NCBI GenBank assembly: GCA_902489925.1
Contig: CABUBX010000010.1
Span: 1 to 33,899, forward strand
Reading direction: 5' to 3'
DNA length: 33,899 nucleotides
Source: an uncultured Lachnospiraceae bacterium
GTDB lineage: Bacteria > Bacillota > Clostridia > Lachnospirales > Lachnospiraceae
Program-made: the position numbers and the translations under genes
The notes under the pieces: generated by a model
The model's database searches: none
What the model was told of the DNA's origin: nothing
What the model saw: the letters and a program-made list of their open reading frames with translations, nothing else
Part shown: positions 32,794-33,899 of the stretch, in pieces
How the letters are laid out: each line of letters opens with the position of its first letter
How positions within the stretch are numbered: the stretch's first letter is position 1

Positions 32794-33345
32794 ATGACTA
32801 AATATATTCATGCACCTTTAATTCAATCAGAAACAGATGAACTTCATTCAGGAGATTATGTTTATATTACGGGAACAATCTATGTGGCAAGAGATGCGGC
32901 TCATAAACGTATTTTTGATGCAATGCAAAAGGGCGAGGATATTCCGATACCTCTCGAAGATAATATCATTTATTATATGGGACCATCGCCGGCAAGAGAG
33001 GGGCGGGTAATTGGCTCTGCAGGTCCGACAACAAGCAGTCGGATGGATAAGTACACCCCGCTGCTTTTAAATCACGGCCTTAAAGGCATGATAGGAAAGG
33101 GAAAAAGAAGTACGGAGGTTTTGAATGCTATTGTAAAAAATGGGGGCATTTATTTTGCTGCGGTTGGCGGTGCCGGTGCGCTTTTATCGAAAGCAATCAA
33201 ACAATCGGAAGTCATTGCTTTCGATGATTTGGGGACTGAAGCTGTAAGAAAATTGGAAGTGGAGGATTTTCCGGTTATTGTTGTTGTTGATAAACAGGGA
33301 AATAACCTATATAATGATGCAACGAAAGCTTATAGAAGTCTATAA
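32794..33345 (+). CDS. Class I fumarate hydratase, beta subunit
   Basis: 183 residues, matching the swivelling C-terminal domain of class I fumarase. The stretches YITGTIYVARDAAHKRI, GPSPAREGRVIGSAGPTTS and SRMDKYTP are characteristic, and the Gly/Lys loop GMIGKGKRS follows. ATG 32794 follows GGAGGGGG. It is the second gene of a two-gene operon; the 206 bases after it hold an AT-only dyad (33384-33420, arms ATATATAGT/ACTATATAT, no T-tract) and then the tRNA-Ser promoter, so no clear terminator is seen. Confidence 0.93.
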   Translation: MTKYIHAPLIQSETDELHSGDYVYITGTIYVARDAAHKRIFDAMQKGEDIPIPLEDNIIYYMGPSPAREGRVIGSAGPTTSSRMDKYTPLLLNHGLKGMIGKGKRSTEVLNAIVKNGGIYFAAVGGAGALLSKAIKQSEVIAFDDLGTEAVRKLEVEDFPVIVVVDKQGNNLYNDATKAYRSL

Positions 33346-33471
33346 GTTATAATGTAAACGTATAAATTATAGAAGCGAGAGAAATATATAGTGGGTATAT
33401 GGGAAAAACTTACTATATATAGTACATGTAAATAGAATGTAAAAAAAACTTATTAAATTGGAAAAATTGTG

Positions 33472-33500
33472 TTGACAAACATGTATATGTTGGATATAAT
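33472..33500 (+). promoter_or_regulatory. Consensus promoter of tRNA-Ser
   Basis: Exact TTGACA (33472-33477), a 17-base spacer and exact TATAAT (33495-33500), 51 bases before the tRNA. A-rich sequence (33441-33448) upstream could act as an UP element. Confidence 0.9.
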
Positions 33501-33551
33501 AATTCATGCACTGACACAGTGCGCCTTAATTTAATCATTTTTAACAAGTTC

Positions 33552-33639
33552 GGAGAAATACTCAAGAGGCCGAAGAGGCGCCCCTGCTAAGGGTGTAGGT
33601 CGCTAGCGCGGCGCGAGGGTTCAAATCCCTCTTTCTCCG
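33552..33639 (+). tRNA. tRNA-Ser (anticodon GCU)
   Basis: An 88-base class II tRNA: acceptor GGAGAAA / TTTCTCC with discriminator G, anticodon stem CGCCC/GGGTG with loop CTGCTAA (anticodon GCU, reads AGC and AGU), a long GC-rich variable arm and T-arm GAGGG-TTCAAAT-CCCTC. The 3' CCA is not encoded. Confidence 0.95.
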
Positions 33640-33677
33640 CTCTTTCAAAAAAAGATTAAAAAAGTTTAAAAAAGTAG

Positions 33678-33706
33678 TTGACAAAATATGACAGCTATGA
33701 TAAACT
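33678..33706 (+). promoter_or_regulatory. rRNA operon promoter P1
   Basis: Exact TTGACA (33678-33683), a 17-base spacer and an extended -10 TGATAAACT (TAAACT at 33701-33706). A-tract-rich sequence directly upstream (33644-33673) resembles an UP element. Confidence 0.8.
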
Positions 33707-33778
33707 AGACAAGCTAATTCGGTGAGAAAACGAAAAAGCAAAGCGAAATAAAAAACTTAAAAAAGTTTTAAAAAACAC

Positions 33779-33807
33779 TTGACAAGCTGTTGAAGATGTG
33801 GTAAGAT
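33779..33807 (+). promoter_or_regulatory. rRNA operon promoter P2
   Basis: Exact TTGACA (33779-33784), a 17-base spacer and TAAGAT (33802-33807), 101 bases after P1. The same kind of AAAAAGTTT-rich upstream tract precedes it. The leader beyond contains GAACATTGATAACTGAATAA, like the antitermination region before 16S genes. Confidence 0.8.
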
Positions 33808-33884
33808 GTAAAAGTTGCTGCGAACAACAACGAAGCAAGCGAAAAAGAACATTGATAACTGAATAATAAGACAATCCCGAAAGA

Positions 33885-33899
33885 TTCTAATGAGAATTT
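33885..33899 (+). rRNA. Start of 16S rRNA gene (first bases only)
   Basis: The last bases, TAATGAGAATTT, match the usual 5' end of clostridial 16S rRNA (..TGAGAGTTTGATC..) with one base changed. Tandem promoters and a typical leader precede it. Only about 15 bases lie inside the window, so the exact 5' end is approximate. Confidence 0.55.

Noticed and set aside
33384..33420. Terminator of the fumarase operon.
   Set aside because: The dyad is made almost only of A/T and has no T-tract; kept as a note under the beta subunit.

Overview
The window is the chromosomal replication-origin region of an AT-rich, low-GC Gram-positive bacterium, most likely a member of the Lachnospiraceae or a close clostridial relative. 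The evidence is the gene order rpmH-rnpA-yidD-yidC-jag-mnmE-mnmG-rsmG on one side of dnaA and dnaN-yaaA-recF-gyrB-gyrA on the other, strong GGAGG-type ribosome binding sites, a DUF3881-type protein (a family I associate with Lachnospiraceae), and a two-subunit class I fumarase.

Layout, left to right. Positions 1-2500 hold the end of a tRNA-Arg(CCU) gene, a peptide deformylase remnant lacking its N-terminus, a decayed flippase-like membrane gene (one in-frame stop, one frameshift) and a cardiolipin synthase. Positions 2600-5850 hold two convergent XRE-type regulators. The second is unusual: a cytoplasmic HTH, three membrane segments and a predicted extracellular Asp-box beta-propeller. An MFS permease follows (5851-7017). 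Next is a leftward three-gene group: a membrane-anchored alpha/beta-hydrolase-like protein with a degenerate nucleophile elbow, a DUF3881 protein, and a zinc-ribbon/membrane/glycan-binding-like protein. Then come rightward argS, two perfect 16-bp parS sites exactly 200 bp apart, and parA-parB. parB carries four 36-bp tandem repeats that encode a Val/Glu/Lys/Pro linker.

Positions 14115-21254 are the leftward origin-proximal block: rsmG, mnmG, mnmE, jag, yidC, yidD, rnpA, rpmH (tRNA modification, 16S methylation, membrane insertion, RNase P, L34). dnaA is flanked on both sides by DnaA-box clusters, a bipartite oriC. The dnaA-dnaN gap contains a DnaA-box pair, a C-tract, CTA-type triplets and an AT-rich tract in the order of the basal unwinding system described in Bacillus subtilis, so I infer that strand opening happens there. 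The rightward block dnaN-yaaA-recF-gyrB-gyrA ends at a large nested terminator. It is followed by a leftward CLC-type anion transporter with non-canonical selectivity motifs, a fumarase alpha/beta operon, a tRNA-Ser(GCU) with a consensus promoter, and two strong tandem promoters leading into what looks like the first bases of a 16S rRNA gene at the window edge.

ArgS and parAB run toward the origin (head-on to replication), opposite to the arrangement in B. subtilis, where soj-spo0J follows gidB on the same strand. No CRISPR array, prophage, transposase or insertion sequence was seen. The most novel-looking items are the propeller-bearing transmembrane regulator with its nearby perfect dyad, the parS pair with the repeat-linker ParB, and the hydrolase/DUF3881/glycan-binding group.
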